From Hyphomicrobiales bacterium (lineage in GTDB: Bacteria; Pseudomonadota; Alphaproteobacteria; Rhizobiales; Rhodobiaceae): 64,000 nucleotides of DNA. The notes under the pieces were generated by a model. That model was not told the origin of the DNA. It did not search any database and saw only the letters and a list, made by a program, of their open reading frames with translations. Below, piece by piece: positions 54,706 to 63,956 of the stretch. The DNA lies in NCBI GenBank assembly GCA_002869065.1, contig PKTR01000004.1, forward strand, positions 124,001-188,000, given 5' to 3'. How positions within the stretch are numbered: the first letter of the stretch is position 1; every line of letters begins with the position of its first letter. Made by a program: the position numbers and the translations under genes.

Positions 54706-56166
54706 ATGATTGATCGCCAGCCACAGATCGAAATGCAGCCGATCTCATTGCTGCGGCCCTATCCGGGCAACGCGCGGCGGCACTCGAAGGCGCAGCTACG
54801 CCAGATCGGTGACAGCATCCGCCGCTTCGGCTTCACCAATCCCGTGCTCATCAGTGACGACGGCGAGATCGTTGCCGGCCATGGCCGCGTGATGGCGGCG
54901 AAAGAACTCGGCATCACCGAAGTGCCGACCCTGAAGCTGTCGCACCTGACGGCCGCGGAACGACGCGCCTATGTCCTCGCCGACAACAAGCTTGCGCTCA
55001 ACGCCGGCTGGGACACAGAAATTCTGGCGATCGAACTGCAGGCGTTGATCGATCTCGAATTCGATGTGTCATTGACAGGCTTCTCGCTTGCCGAGATCGA
55101 TTTCACGCTCGATGGAGCCCGCAATGCTTCATCAGAAGCGCCGGATGAGGTCGACTGGATCCCCGAGCGTCCTGCCGATCCGGTATCGAGGGCGGGGGAT
55201 CTGTGGATGCTCGGGCGTCATTGGCTCCTGTGCGGCGACGCCCGATCGCGAACAAACCTTGCGAGATTGATGGACGGGGCGCGGGCCGATCTCGTTTTCA
55301 CCGATCCTCCCTACAACGTACCGATCGACGGTCATGTCTGCGGTCTTGGCGCCATTCGGCATCGCGAGTTCGCCATGGCAGCGGGTGAGCTATCGACGCG
55401 GGAGTTCACCGAGTTCCTCACCGAGACCCTCGGCAATGCGGCAGACGCCTGCAGAGATGGTGCGATCGCCTTTGTCTGCATGGACTGGCGTCATATGGGG
55501 GAACTGCTCATCGCCGGCGAAACAGCCTTTACCGAGCTGAAGAACCTCTGCGTCTGGAACAAGACCAATGGCGGCATGGGCTCGTTCTATCGCTCAAAGC
55601 ATGAACTGGTCTTCGTCTTCAAGGTTGGTACGGCGCCCCACACCAACACCTTCAGCTTGGGAGAAACCGGTCGATACCGCACCAATGTCTGGGACTATGC
55701 CGGCATCAGCAGCCTTGGTGCGGAACGGTCCGACAGCCTTGCCATGCACCCGACGGTCAAACCGGTCGCGCTCGTTGCCGATGCCATCAAGGACTGCAGC
55801 CGGCGCGGCGAGACGGTGCTCGATGTTTTTGCCGGTTCGGGTTCGACGTTGATCGCTGCCGAGGGCTGTGGACGTCAGGCGCGGCTTGTCGAATACGATC
55901 CGGCCTATTGCGACACAATCATCGCTCGGTGGCAACGCTACACCGGAAAGCCGGCTCTTCTTGGCGATACCGGCAGAACCTTCGAGGATATAGCCGAGGA
56001 ACGTGGCCTGTCCGGGTTGGAGACTGCGGGAGGGGCAAAGCACCGACAACAAAAAACGCCCGCTGCTGATCGACAGGGTAGTCCGAGATCGACGCGAAAC
56101 CGGGAAGTGCTTGATCATGACGCCCGTCGCCCGGTCGGCGACTTCGGCAGGGAGGCAGACCGATGA
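54706..56166 (+). CDS. ParB-like N-terminal domain fused to a beta-class DNA (N4/N6) methyltransferase
   Basis: This 486-residue protein has its ATG at 54706 after GTGGAGG. Residues about 10-110 are ParB/Srx-like (ISLLRPYPGNARRHS, FGFTNPVLISDDGEIVAGHGRVMAAKELG). The methyltransferase follows with DPPYNVPIDGH first and DVFAGSGSTLIAAEGCGR near the end, the beta-class order. Such fusions occur in prophage-like and plasmid-borne modules in alphaproteobacteria and lack a partner restriction enzyme. The last 50 residues are disordered. It probably modifies adenine or cytosine at an unknown site. It overlaps the next gene by four bases. Confidence 0.88.
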   Translation: MIDRQPQIEMQPISLLRPYPGNARRHSKAQLRQIGDSIRRFGFTNPVLISDDGEIVAGHGRVMAAKELGITEVPTLKLSHLTAAERRAYVLADNKLALNAGWDTEILAIELQALIDLEFDVSLTGFSLAEIDFTLDGARNASSEAPDEVDWIPERPADPVSRAGDLWMLGRHWLLCGDARSRTNLARLMDGARADLVFTDPPYNVPIDGHVCGLGAIRHREFAMAAGELSTREFTEFLTETLGNAADACRDGAIAFVCMDWRHMGELLIAGETAFTELKNLCVWNKTNGGMGSFYRSKHELVFVFKVGTAPHTNTFSLGETGRYRTNVWDYAGISSLGAERSDSLAMHPTVKPVALVADAIKDCSRRGETVLDVFAGSGSTLIAAEGCGRQARLVEYDPAYCDTIIARWQRYTGKPALLGDTGRTFEDIAEERGLSGLETAGGAKHRQQKTPAADRQGSPRSTRNREVLDHDARRPVGDFGREADR

Positions 56167-57203
56167 CTGCCAATGACGACCGCGCGCCGGATAAAAATCG
56201 CCTAGCCCATGGAACGCCCGCAGAGCGCCTGCCTGACAAGGTCACGTCCGCCGTCAAACAGGCAGTGGTCTGCGGCAAGGAAGTGGTGAGCCGCTCGACC
56301 GATGGCCGGTTCCGCAAGGGGCAGTCGGGCAATCCGAAGGGACGTCCGCCGAGAAAGGCCGAGGCAGCCATTTCGATCTCCGACCAGCCGACGAAAGCCC
56401 GTCTTCTTGACGAGCTTCTCCGCACAATCCCCGTCCGCGAGAATGACCGAGCGGTCGAAATGCCGGTTCGTCAGGCTCTGTTGCGGGCCGAGATCGCAGC
56501 TGCTCTGAAAGGAAACACCTATGCCCAGCGCCATCTCCTTGATCGGATCGAACGCCTAGAGCGCGAAGAAGCCCTGGAAGTGGCCCGTGAAAACCAGGTG
56601 TTCTCGGACTACCAAGAACACTGCCGCGCAGAAATCGCTGCGGCTGTAAAGCAGGGAGATCCGGTTCCCGAGCCGATCCCCCATCCCGACGACATCATCA
56701 TCGAACCTGGCAAACGGGTTCGCTTCATCGGTCCGGCGAACGAGAACGAAGCCGCTTCCGTCCACAAGAGTTGCCAACTCCGAGACGTCCTCCTCATGCA
56801 GGATGCCCTCGATGGGCGGTCGCACGATCAGTTGCTGAACGGCCGATCCGAAGACGAAACAGGATCGGCTTTGATCCTTGCGATCGCGGTCAACGCCACC
56901 CTGCCGCCACGGCTCCGGCTGAGCGACGTGGCAATGACGACGGCAATGATGCGGCATCACGCGACGCCGAAACGACTACTGTTGAAGAATCTCTATCACG
57001 GTTGGAAAGGCCTCGGCCATGCCTGCAAGCGGGGTCAGACCTTCCCGCCGCTCCGGCTCGTCGAGCCAAGGCTCCGGTTGATCTACGACTTCCTGGCGGA
57101 GATCAAACGGCGGGGTATCTCGCCGGCGGCTCCCTCCCTGACAGAGATCACCGAGATCCTTCAGGACCTGATGGACAGGCGGGACGGCTACTGCGCGGCA
57201 TAG
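56163..57203 (+). CDS. DUF5681 domain protein
   Basis: This 346-residue protein begins with ATG overlapping the methyltransferase stop (ATGA). The DUF5681 signature GRFRKGQSGNPKGRPPRK is at about residues 48-65, followed by a helical region with a charged coil (LIDRIERLEREEALEVA-like at 125-140). The second half has no family I recognise. DUF5681 proteins commonly accompany ParB-methyltransferase genes in phage-derived regions, where they may bind DNA through the basic segment. No terminase or capsid gene is in view. Confidence 0.8.
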   Translation: MTANDDRAPDKNRLAHGTPAERLPDKVTSAVKQAVVCGKEVVSRSTDGRFRKGQSGNPKGRPPRKAEAAISISDQPTKARLLDELLRTIPVRENDRAVEMPVRQALLRAEIAAALKGNTYAQRHLLDRIERLEREEALEVARENQVFSDYQEHCRAEIAAAVKQGDPVPEPIPHPDDIIIEPGKRVRFIGPANENEAASVHKSCQLRDVLLMQDALDGRSHDQLLNGRSEDETGSALILAIAVNATLPPRLRLSDVAMTTAMMRHHATPKRLLLKNLYHGWKGLGHACKRGQTFPPLRLVEPRLRLIYDFLAEIKRRGISPAAPSLTEITEILQDLMDRRDGYCAA

Positions 57204-57358
57204 ACCGATCGGAAGCTGATGGTCCGCCGATTTGGGAGCCTCGGCGTGTCTACTCGCGATGATAGCGAAATCGCGACCCATCCAACCATTCGGACACAAC
57301 GACGACACAATGGCAAGTAGTGGTGCTTTCCCCAGGCGCCAGGGAAAGGACCCCAGAA

Positions 57359-57973
57359 ATGGCTGAACTCATCAATTCCCTTGAAGCAGACGATCCGATC
57401 GACAAGCCGCTGCGCCTTTCGGTCCGCTGGTACTCGCTCACCGGACGCGATTGGGAGGGCGAAGTCTATGGCCTCCTGCAGATCGGCCTCTTCCTCGGCG
57501 ACGAACCGCTGTTCTCGAACGCTGCCTACGACCATCCGCCCGGATACCAGGAGGAATGGATCCTGCCGGGCTACTACTCGGCCGAAAGCGACGGCTGTTA
57601 CATTCTCGACGACCTTTGGACCTTGCTCTCGACGGGCAAGCGCATGGATCTGGAAGAGATCGAACCCGTATTCCGCCTCGCCATTGCCCCCAACCTCTTG
57701 TTTCCCGCGGGCGAGCCCGACCCAGAACCGACATTCTACGAGGTGCTCTGTGTCATCCAGCACGGCGGGCCCTGGCATGGCTATGCCATGGGCGGCTCTG
57801 GCCCGGCGGTGTTCTTCGCCGTCAGGCGCCCGGCGCTCGCGAAGTTCTTTTACGATCTTCTCGACGAGGCCCTCGATCCGGGCATCACCGACGAGCTGGC
57901 GCGAACGATGCTGACGGAAAAATTCAAGGACGCCATCGATAGACGCTCGGATTTGCTGGGAGAGGATTACTGA
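57359..57973 (+). CDS. Hypothetical acidic protein of the accessory islet (204 aa)
   Basis: The ATG at 57359 follows AAAGGA by nine bases. The product is acidic and soluble, with many Tyr/Trp/Pro (LSVRWYSLTGRDWEGEVYGLLQ, HPPGYQEEWILPGYYSAESDGC) and a C-terminal helix with KFFYDLLDEALDPGI. It has no signal peptide or membrane helix. The composition recalls immunity-type proteins, but no family is recognised and no toxin is adjacent. It is the last gene of the islet. Confidence 0.6.
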   Translation: MAELINSLEADDPIDKPLRLSVRWYSLTGRDWEGEVYGLLQIGLFLGDEPLFSNAAYDHPPGYQEEWILPGYYSAESDGCYILDDLWTLLSTGKRMDLEEIEPVFRLAIAPNLLFPAGEPDPEPTFYEVLCVIQHGGPWHGYAMGGSGPAVFFAVRRPALAKFFYDLLDEALDPGITDELARTMLTEKFKDAIDRRSDLLGEDY

Positions 57974-58122
57974 GCCAACGCAAGTAGACCCGATCTCGGA
58001 GTACGAGAAACCGGCAGCAGGTCACTATTATTTACTATTAACCGCACACGAATTTATCAAATCTGCTACATCACTCAAAATTTGAAATTGACCTATAATT
58101 TTTTATCCGCCTATGCGGGTGC

Positions 58123-58767
58123 TTATATTTGTTCTAGGGTTTGTCCGCCTTCGTAAGACGTAAAACAATCCGCAATGGTCGCGAGGTCGCGGAAGAAACC
58201 GGGACTCAGTTTCTTGTCGACGTCGGCACGGAAAGCGCTCATCCACTGCGCCATGTGCTTGTTCAGCAGATCGGCCTGCGCACGGCGATAGGGGTCCGCG
58301 TTGGCGGAGTCGACGAGGGATTGAACTTCTCTTTTCGCCAGGAAATGCATCATCTCTAACACGCCGGTGAGCGAATCTTCGAGGTTGCCGTCCTGTTTCT
58401 TCACTGCGAGGCCGAAATTTTCAAAAAATGCCTTCAGTTCAAGCATAATCAAGGGCTTGTCCTTGTCTCGGACATAGTGGCTTTCGTAGAGCGATGCACT
58501 ATCCATGGGCGTATTCGTGTGAAAGCTCCGCAGGTAGTCGGCTTCGAACTGTGCGAAGCTGTCCCCGACGTTCGCGAGATTGCCCGTCAATTCTTGGACG
58601 GTATCGTCCGACATGGCCATCGCTGCACGGAGAGCGTTGGCGACATCGGTCCGGAAGGTGCCATCGGCGATCAGAGCGAACTGTTTCTCCTCCGGATAGC
58701 TGAACCCGAATGCCAGAAATCCCCAGAGCTCGGCACGGGCGAATTCGCCCTGGTGAAGATCGCTCAT
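58123..58767 (-). CDS. TorD/DmsD-type chaperone for the molybdoenzyme
   Basis: This 214-residue protein starts at the ATG at 58767, preceded by GGGAG. All-helical TorD-like features are visible: ELWGFLAFGFSYPEEKQFALI at the N-terminus, FEADYLRSFHTNTPMDSASLYESHY (the conserved Y-E-SxY box region) and EMMHFLAKREVQSL. Such chaperones bind the twin-arginine signal of the catalytic subunit until molybdenum cofactor insertion. It is the last gene of the molybdoenzyme operon and corresponds to the D subunit of pcr/ddh-type operons. Confidence 0.85.
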   Translation of the reverse strand: MSDLHQGEFARAELWGFLAFGFSYPEEKQFALIADGTFRTDVANALRAAMAMSDDTVQELTGNLANVGDSFAQFEADYLRSFHTNTPMDSASLYESHYVRDKDKPLIMLELKAFFENFGLAVKKQDGNLEDSLTGVLEMMHFLAKREVQSLVDSANADPYRRAQADLLNKHMAQWMSAFRADVDKKLSPGFFRDLATIADCFTSYEGGQTLEQI

Positions 58768-59075
58768 GGCATCTCCCTTTCTTAGCTCCACCGCCGCTCG
58801 GCCACCGATCTTACGAGCTATTGGGCATCTGCCGAACTACCTCACTTCACCGAAACCGTCCGCCGAAGCGAAGTTCATCGACTTCCAGAGTGCTCAGCGG
58901 TCATCCGCAGTCGCGATTACATTCTATTTTGTTGTTTTACCGCATCTTTGTCGAGATCAACGGTCTCCGATCGCCTACGCGATGCTCCACGCTTTCACGG
59001 AACACCGGCCAACGAAATCGCCCGCTGAAGTGGTCACGGCGAGACGTTCAAGATGTTCGCCTCGCAATGTTCGTT
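58768..59075. other. Gap between cytochrome and chaperone genes
   Basis: 308 bases without a gene. No terminator or FNR-type box is convincing. The long gap inside an operon is unusual and may be remnant coding DNA, but no family match is visible. Confidence 0.35.
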
Positions 59076-59780
59076 CTATTGCGACTCCACAGCCGTGCTC
59101 TGGAACTCCTCGTGAAAAGCCGGGATCGGCGGGCCGACGAAGATGTCGTACAGCTTGGTGTGGGTGTGGATGCCTTCACCGCGAACGGCCACTTCGAAAT
59201 CGAAGGCGTATTTCGGATCGACCGCCAGCGTGAACGGCGAATAGGGCGGCTTTGCTCCCGACCAAGTCGAGCCTTCGTAGTTCATGTGGCAGGTCGCGCA
59301 AGCACCCTCGAAATCGAAATTCTGGCCGGCCGCCACCAGAACGCTGCGGTTCGTCGCCTCCGCCTCGGCCTGCATTTTCCGTTCGGCTTCACTATGTTCC
59401 TCGCGGAACACGCTGCCGGCGCCGTGGCCGGATTCGCAACCGACACGCGCCAGGGTCTTGTCCGGTTCGGCAGGGTTATAGCCGCCGACCGTCCCGAACC
59501 CGGTGGTGTGGCAGCCGACACAGCCGGGATCGGCACTGTAGTCCTTTTCCGGATCAAGGCCCGCCCGTTGCTTTTCCTCGATCTTCATCGCCGGTTTAAG
59601 CGAATTCAGCGCCGCCGCATGCGGCGTCTTCGCCCATGACTGGCCGTGGTGCTCATGGCATTTGGCACAAACGAGAACGCCGACATAGGTCGGCTCGGCA
59701 GCCGAAGTTCCGACGGCGGCAGACAGGCAGGCTGCCGACATCACTGCAGAATAAAGAAGTGCACGGATCACTAGCGTCAT
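59076..59780 (-). CDS. Cytochrome c554-like multiheme cytochrome c (one heme motif degenerate)
   Basis: This 234-residue protein starts at the ATG at 59780, with GGAGAC before it and a signal peptide ending GTSAAE. Three canonical heme sites are present: CAKCH (38-42), CVGCH (87-91) and CATCH (161-165). The fourth, CESGH (115-119), has Gly118 (GGC, 59427-59429) where the second Cys should be; the flanking VGC and GAGS fit the c554 pattern. It is probably a periplasmic electron carrier to the molybdoenzyme, as PcrC is for perchlorate reductase. Single-Cys heme attachment or loss of one heme would result. Confidence 0.85.
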   Translation of the reverse strand: MTLVIRALLYSAVMSAACLSAAVGTSAAEPTYVGVLVCAKCHEHHGQSWAKTPHAAALNSLKPAMKIEEKQRAGLDPEKDYSADPGCVGCHTTGFGTVGGYNPAEPDKTLARVGCESGHGAGSVFREEHSEAERKMQAEAEATNRSVLVAAGQNFDFEGACATCHMNYEGSTWSGAKPPYSPFTLAVDPKYAFDFEVAVRGEGIHTHTKLYDIFVGPPIPAFHEEFQSTAVESQ

Positions 59781-59934
59781 CGTCTTGTCTCCGTCCGAAA
59801 AGCACGTCCATGGCCAAAGGGGCGATGGTCGGTCGGTGGCGGACAACGGAGGGAATGCGAACGGCCCCGGATACGGGCCGCTCGCCGGATCGGCATTTGT
59901 CCGCGACTAGTCCGCCGCTGCTGATCCGTTTCGA

Positions 59935-60942
59935 TTACGCCAGCGGATTCAGCATCATGTCGGCCGACCGCTGGCCGATCAGCAGATCCATCAGTTCGGA
60001 CATGCCGGTATCCTTCTTCTTCTGCCGCTCTGCTTTGAGCACGTCGATCGCGGCGCCGACATCACCTCTGAACAACTCTTCGAGGAGCGACATCGGGATT
60101 TTCGATTCCATGCCGAGTGCGCCCTGCATGTCCTCGACGGTCGGTCCGAGGAACGGTGGCACGCAGAACACGTTTGGCTTAGTGCCGCGGTAGGCAAAGA
60201 GAGGAAGTGCAACCTTCCACTGGCTCACCAGCTTGTGCACCGAGCTCATCGGATCGTCGAGGAAGCCGACATGCATCGCCCGGCCGTTGCACTGGGCGAC
60301 GCAGGCAGGAGCTATGCCCTTTTCGATGCGCGGATAGCAACCGAAGCACTTGTTGGCCTTGGTCGTCTTCTGGTTGAAGTAGGACTTGGCATAGGGACAT
60401 GCCGCTACGCAGTCCTGAGCGCCCTTGCACAGGTCGGTATTGATGACCACCAGGCCGTCTTCGGAGCGCTTGTAGATGGCATCGTTGGGGCAAGCGATCA
60501 GGCAGGCTGGGTTATCGCAGTGATTGCACATCCGCGGCACGTAGAAAAAGAAGTTGTTTGGGAACTCGCCGCTGCCTTGGTCGTCCTCCCAGTTCGGCGC
60601 CCAACGGGCGACCGGGCTCGGTTTGACGTGCTTGCCCTTACCCTCGAACAGCCGGTCGTGGTACTCGAATGCGAACGGAACGCCGTAGTCGGCAAGCGAG
60701 CGGCCGGCAGTCGCCTTCTGCACCTGACCGTCGACGAAGCCGCCGCCGTTCTTCGCCCAGTTTTTCGGATATCCAAGGCCAGGCGCAGTTTCGACGTTGC
60801 GCCAGTACATGTAGTCTTGGCCTTCGTTGCGGGTCCACGCCTTCTTGCAGGCGACGGTGCAGTTCTGGCAGCCGATACACTTGTTGAGGTCGGCCCCGAA
60901 CACAATCTGTCTCTTGGACGTCGACATGGCTTTTTCAGACAT
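59935..60942 (-). CDS. Type II DMSO-reductase-family iron-sulfur (beta) subunit
   Basis: This 335-residue protein has its start at the ATG at 60942, after AAGGAAG. Four cysteine groups are visible: CIGCQNCTVACKK, CNHCDNPACLIACPNDA, CKGAQDCVAACPYAK and CFGCYPRIEKGIAPACVAQC. In the third group Ala occupies the place of a cysteine (CKGAQDC), as in NarH-type subunits with a [3Fe-4S] cluster. It has no signal peptide and is probably carried through the Tat system with the alpha subunit. It relays electrons between cytochrome and the molybdenum site. It resembles SerB, ClrB, PcrB and NarH. Confidence 0.9.
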   Translation of the reverse strand: MSEKAMSTSKRQIVFGADLNKCIGCQNCTVACKKAWTRNEGQDYMYWRNVETAPGLGYPKNWAKNGGGFVDGQVQKATAGRSLADYGVPFAFEYHDRLFEGKGKHVKPSPVARWAPNWEDDQGSGEFPNNFFFYVPRMCNHCDNPACLIACPNDAIYKRSEDGLVVINTDLCKGAQDCVAACPYAKSYFNQKTTKANKCFGCYPRIEKGIAPACVAQCNGRAMHVGFLDDPMSSVHKLVSQWKVALPLFAYRGTKPNVFCVPPFLGPTVEDMQGALGMESKIPMSLLEELFRGDVGAAIDVLKAERQKKKDTGMSELMDLLIGQRSADMMLNPLA

Positions 60943-61014
60943 AGCCATCTTCCTTTTGGTCCACGAATTACGAGGAGACGCCGCGGGGAGCGGCGCCCGG
61001 TTCGTTCATCCGCC

Positions 61015-63783
61015 TCAAATGGGCGATGCCGCGCCCAAGTACCGTTTCACTTCGACACGAACGTCACGCTGCACACCGCCAGGTCCGTAGTAGTTAGGCT
61101 TGAACCGCAGGTGACCGTAGTTTCCGACGAGCGAAGTCGGATTGATCCGGATCGGCAGGACACTCTGCGAGCTGCCCTCGATCAGATCCTGGTAGAATTC
61201 CGGGGCGTGGCACATCGATACGCGCCCCATCGGCTCGCCGGCACGGATCTTCAGGCGGGCGATGATGCGGCCATGGTCGTTCCACACCTCGACCCAGTCG
61301 TTGTCCCTGAGGCCGCGCGCCTTGGCGTCCTCGGTTCCCATTTCCACGAGCGGACCGCCGCGGTGCAGCCGCAGCATCAGTTCGTTGTCCTTCCACGTCG
61401 AGTGGATGGCGAACCGGCTGTGGTGGGTGTTGAACCGCAACGGATAGCGGTCGGCATCGACCGGCGCCTTGTAGGCGGGAAGCTCGACGCCGAGATCGCG
61501 GAAGGTTTGGGCCTCGATGAGGAACTGCTGCCGGCCGGTCAGGGTCGGCCAGGGCTTCTTCGCCTTGATGAAGAACTTGAACGGCGTGTAGGGCACGTTG
61601 TCTTCGATCGGCGAAGTCCAGTTCGCGCGGAAGCGGTGCGGCCCCTTGGTCTGCGGCGCCGTCTCGAGGAAGAACCGGCAGGCATCGACGTCGTTTTCGA
61701 GCTTGCCTTCGGCGGTGTAGTCCTTGAGCAGCTCACCGAGGTTGCGAGCCCACTTGAACTGGGCGTCGTAGTACTTCTCGAAGCCTTTCCGGACCGCCGC
61801 TTCCTGCACTTTCTGCGACAGGAGCCGGAAGATCTCCCAGTCCGTCTTCGATTCGTGCATCGGCGGGATGGCCGGCTCGGTCATGTGGATGAACGTATGT
61901 TCTTCCGTCATGCTGAGTTCGGTCTTCTCGTACCAATGCGCGGACGGCAGGACGATGTCGGAATAGAGCGCCGTCGAATCCATTCGGAAGTTGAGGTTGA
62001 CGATCAGATCGAGTTTCGGCCACAGGTTCCGCACCATGTATTCCTGACCCTTGGCCTGGTTCAGGAAGTTGCCGCGGTAGGCGATGAGGACTTTCGGGTC
62101 CCGGCCATCGCGCGGATAGATCGGCATCTGACCGCTTTCCAGGCCGGCGCGCAGATAGGCGGCCGTGTCAATGCCTTCGTTCTCCATCGCGTCGTAGACT
62201 TCGCTGTGGTAGTAGCACCAGATCGTGGTCTGGCAGACGCGGTGCTTGGCCAGCGAGTTCGGGAACGACAGCGCGGCGACACCCGGCAGGGCGGTCGGCT
62301 TCCATTGCCCGACATAGTGGTTAACGCCGCCGCCGTTCTTGCCGTCGTTGCCGGTCAGCGCCGACAGGAAATGGAACGTCCGCAGCACGACGTCGGAATA
62401 GTACCAGTGGTTGGTGCCACCACCAGTGATGATCATCGACGGTGTTTCGGTCGCGTAGAGGTCTGCCAGCCGAACGACCATGTCGGCGGGCACACCGGTG
62501 ATCTCGTTCACCTGCGCCGGGGTGTACGATCCCATGATCTTTTCCGAGAAGACGTCGAACACCGGTCGCACGTCGATGGCCGTGCCGTCCTTCAGCTGGA
62601 CCGAGAAGGTACCCTGGAGGGCGGGCTCGACCTCGCCGAGGGCGATGTGGCCGTCCGGGAAGGTCAGGGTGTTGCGGCCGAAGAACGGCGGCTGGATTGG
62701 CGGGGCCTTCTCCGGTTCCTCGCCCCAGCTGCCCTTCGTCAGCACCGGCTTCATCTGCTTCGTGCACCAGACGTAGAACTTGCCGTCCGAACCGCCTTCG
62801 ACCACGTCCGCTTCGCGCAGGAACATGCCGGTGTCGTTCCGCACGAGGAACGGCATGTCGGTCTGTTCCTTGATGTTCGCGGCGTCGAACTTGCCGGCCT
62901 TGATGATCTGGTGGGCCATGCCGAGGGCCAACGCCGCGTCGGTGCCGGGTTTCGGATGGATCCACAGGTCGGCCTTGATCGACGTCGAGTTGTAGTCCGG
63001 CGAGATGCTGACGACCGTTGAACCGTTGAGCGCCGCTTCGTAGATGTAGTGCGCATCGGGAATGCGGGTGGTCGCCGGATTAGCGCCCCAGACAAAGATC
63101 GTCTTGGCGTTGTACCAGTCGGCGGTCTCGCAGGTATCGCCCTGGATGCCGCAGGTCTGGGTCGTGCCGGTCGGAGGGTCGGCGTACCAGTCGAAGAAAG
63201 TGTGAGTGTGAGCGCCGATATAGTGCGCGAACCGATGGCCAGCTGAGAATGAAATCGGCGACACCGCCGGAACCGGCGTGTAGACGCTGATGCAATCGGG
63301 GGCTTCGTCGCGGATCGTGTCGACGATCTTGTCGGCGATCATCTCCAGCGCTTCGTCCCAGGTCGCGCGCCGCCACTTGCCTTCGCCACGTTCACCGGCT
63401 CGGATCAGCGGGTATTTCACCCGATGGGCACTCTACATGTAGTCCGAAGCGCACGACCCCTTGTTGCAGCCGCGCGGATTGTATTCCGGAACGCCGTCGA
63501 AGGTTGGAATATCCTTCGACTGCCCCTCGCGCAGGACGATGCCGGCCTTCGTATAGACGAAATGCGGGCAAGAACCAGTGCAGTTGAGGTGGTGGGTGCC
63601 GCGGGTCTTGGCATCCCAAGACCATTGATCGCGGTGCAGGTTTTCCCAGCCGCTATAGTCGTGCTGCACCATCGGGTCGCTCATGGCAGCGAGCGTCCTG
63701 AAAGCAAATCCGCTGCCGAAGGAGGCGCCCAAGCAGGTGGCGCTTGCACCTGTCAGGAAGGTTCTTCGCGTTGTCTTCGACAC
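61015..63783 (-). pseudogene. Type II DMSO-reductase-family molybdopterin catalytic (alpha) subunit, interrupted by one in-frame TAG
   Basis: GTG at 63783 follows AGGAGG; TTRRTFLTGA is a twin-arginine signal. The frame is open to 61015 (923 codons) except TAG at 63435-63433, codon 117, where relatives have Tyr (SDYM-stop-SAHRVKYPL). The [4Fe-4S] ligands His64 or His65, Cys68, Cys72 and Cys106 precede the stop. The proposed Mo ligand Asp222 (ETADWYN) follows it. The length matches about 915-930 residues of PcrA, SerA and ClrA. The order alpha-beta-c554 cytochrome-chaperone is that of pcrABCD, so perchlorate, selenate or a similar oxyanion is a plausible substrate. A downstream restart at 63420 would lose the signal and cluster. 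Confidence 0.85.
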
Positions 63784-63940
63784 TTCCCTACCTCCTTTTC
63801 GTCGCCGGAGGCGTATTTCTCGAGTAATTTCGCCCCGTAGCGTTGATGACCTGCGGATTGGTTAGCTATCGAGTCGCGATGGAAAGCCGACCCGTCGCGA
63901 CGACAGATGGAGGACAGGATGGTGCCGATCGGCAACCCGA

Positions 63941-63956
63941 GTGTGATTGCGATCAC
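63941..63956. promoter_or_regulatory. Perfect CRP/FNR-type palindrome upstream of the molybdoenzyme operon
   Basis: TGTGATTGCGATCACA is TGTGA-N6-TCACA, the CRP consensus. It also reads as GTGAT-N4-ATCAC, one base per arm from an FNR box. Its centre is about 165 bases before the operon start. A Crp/Fnr-type regulator responding to oxygen or electron-acceptor supply is likely. Confidence 0.6.

Noticed and set aside
60235-63021. 928-codon plus-strand ORF over the molybdoenzyme genes
   Set aside because: Spans two real genes on the other strand that have recognisable cofactor motifs; its own sequence is His/Arg/Val-rich with no domain.
63433-63435. Pyrrolysine or selenocysteine recoding in the molybdoenzyme
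   Set aside because: Pyrrolysine is confined to few methyltransferases, and selenocysteine uses TGA. Mo-ligand Asp222 is already present. TAG ends normal genes nearby.
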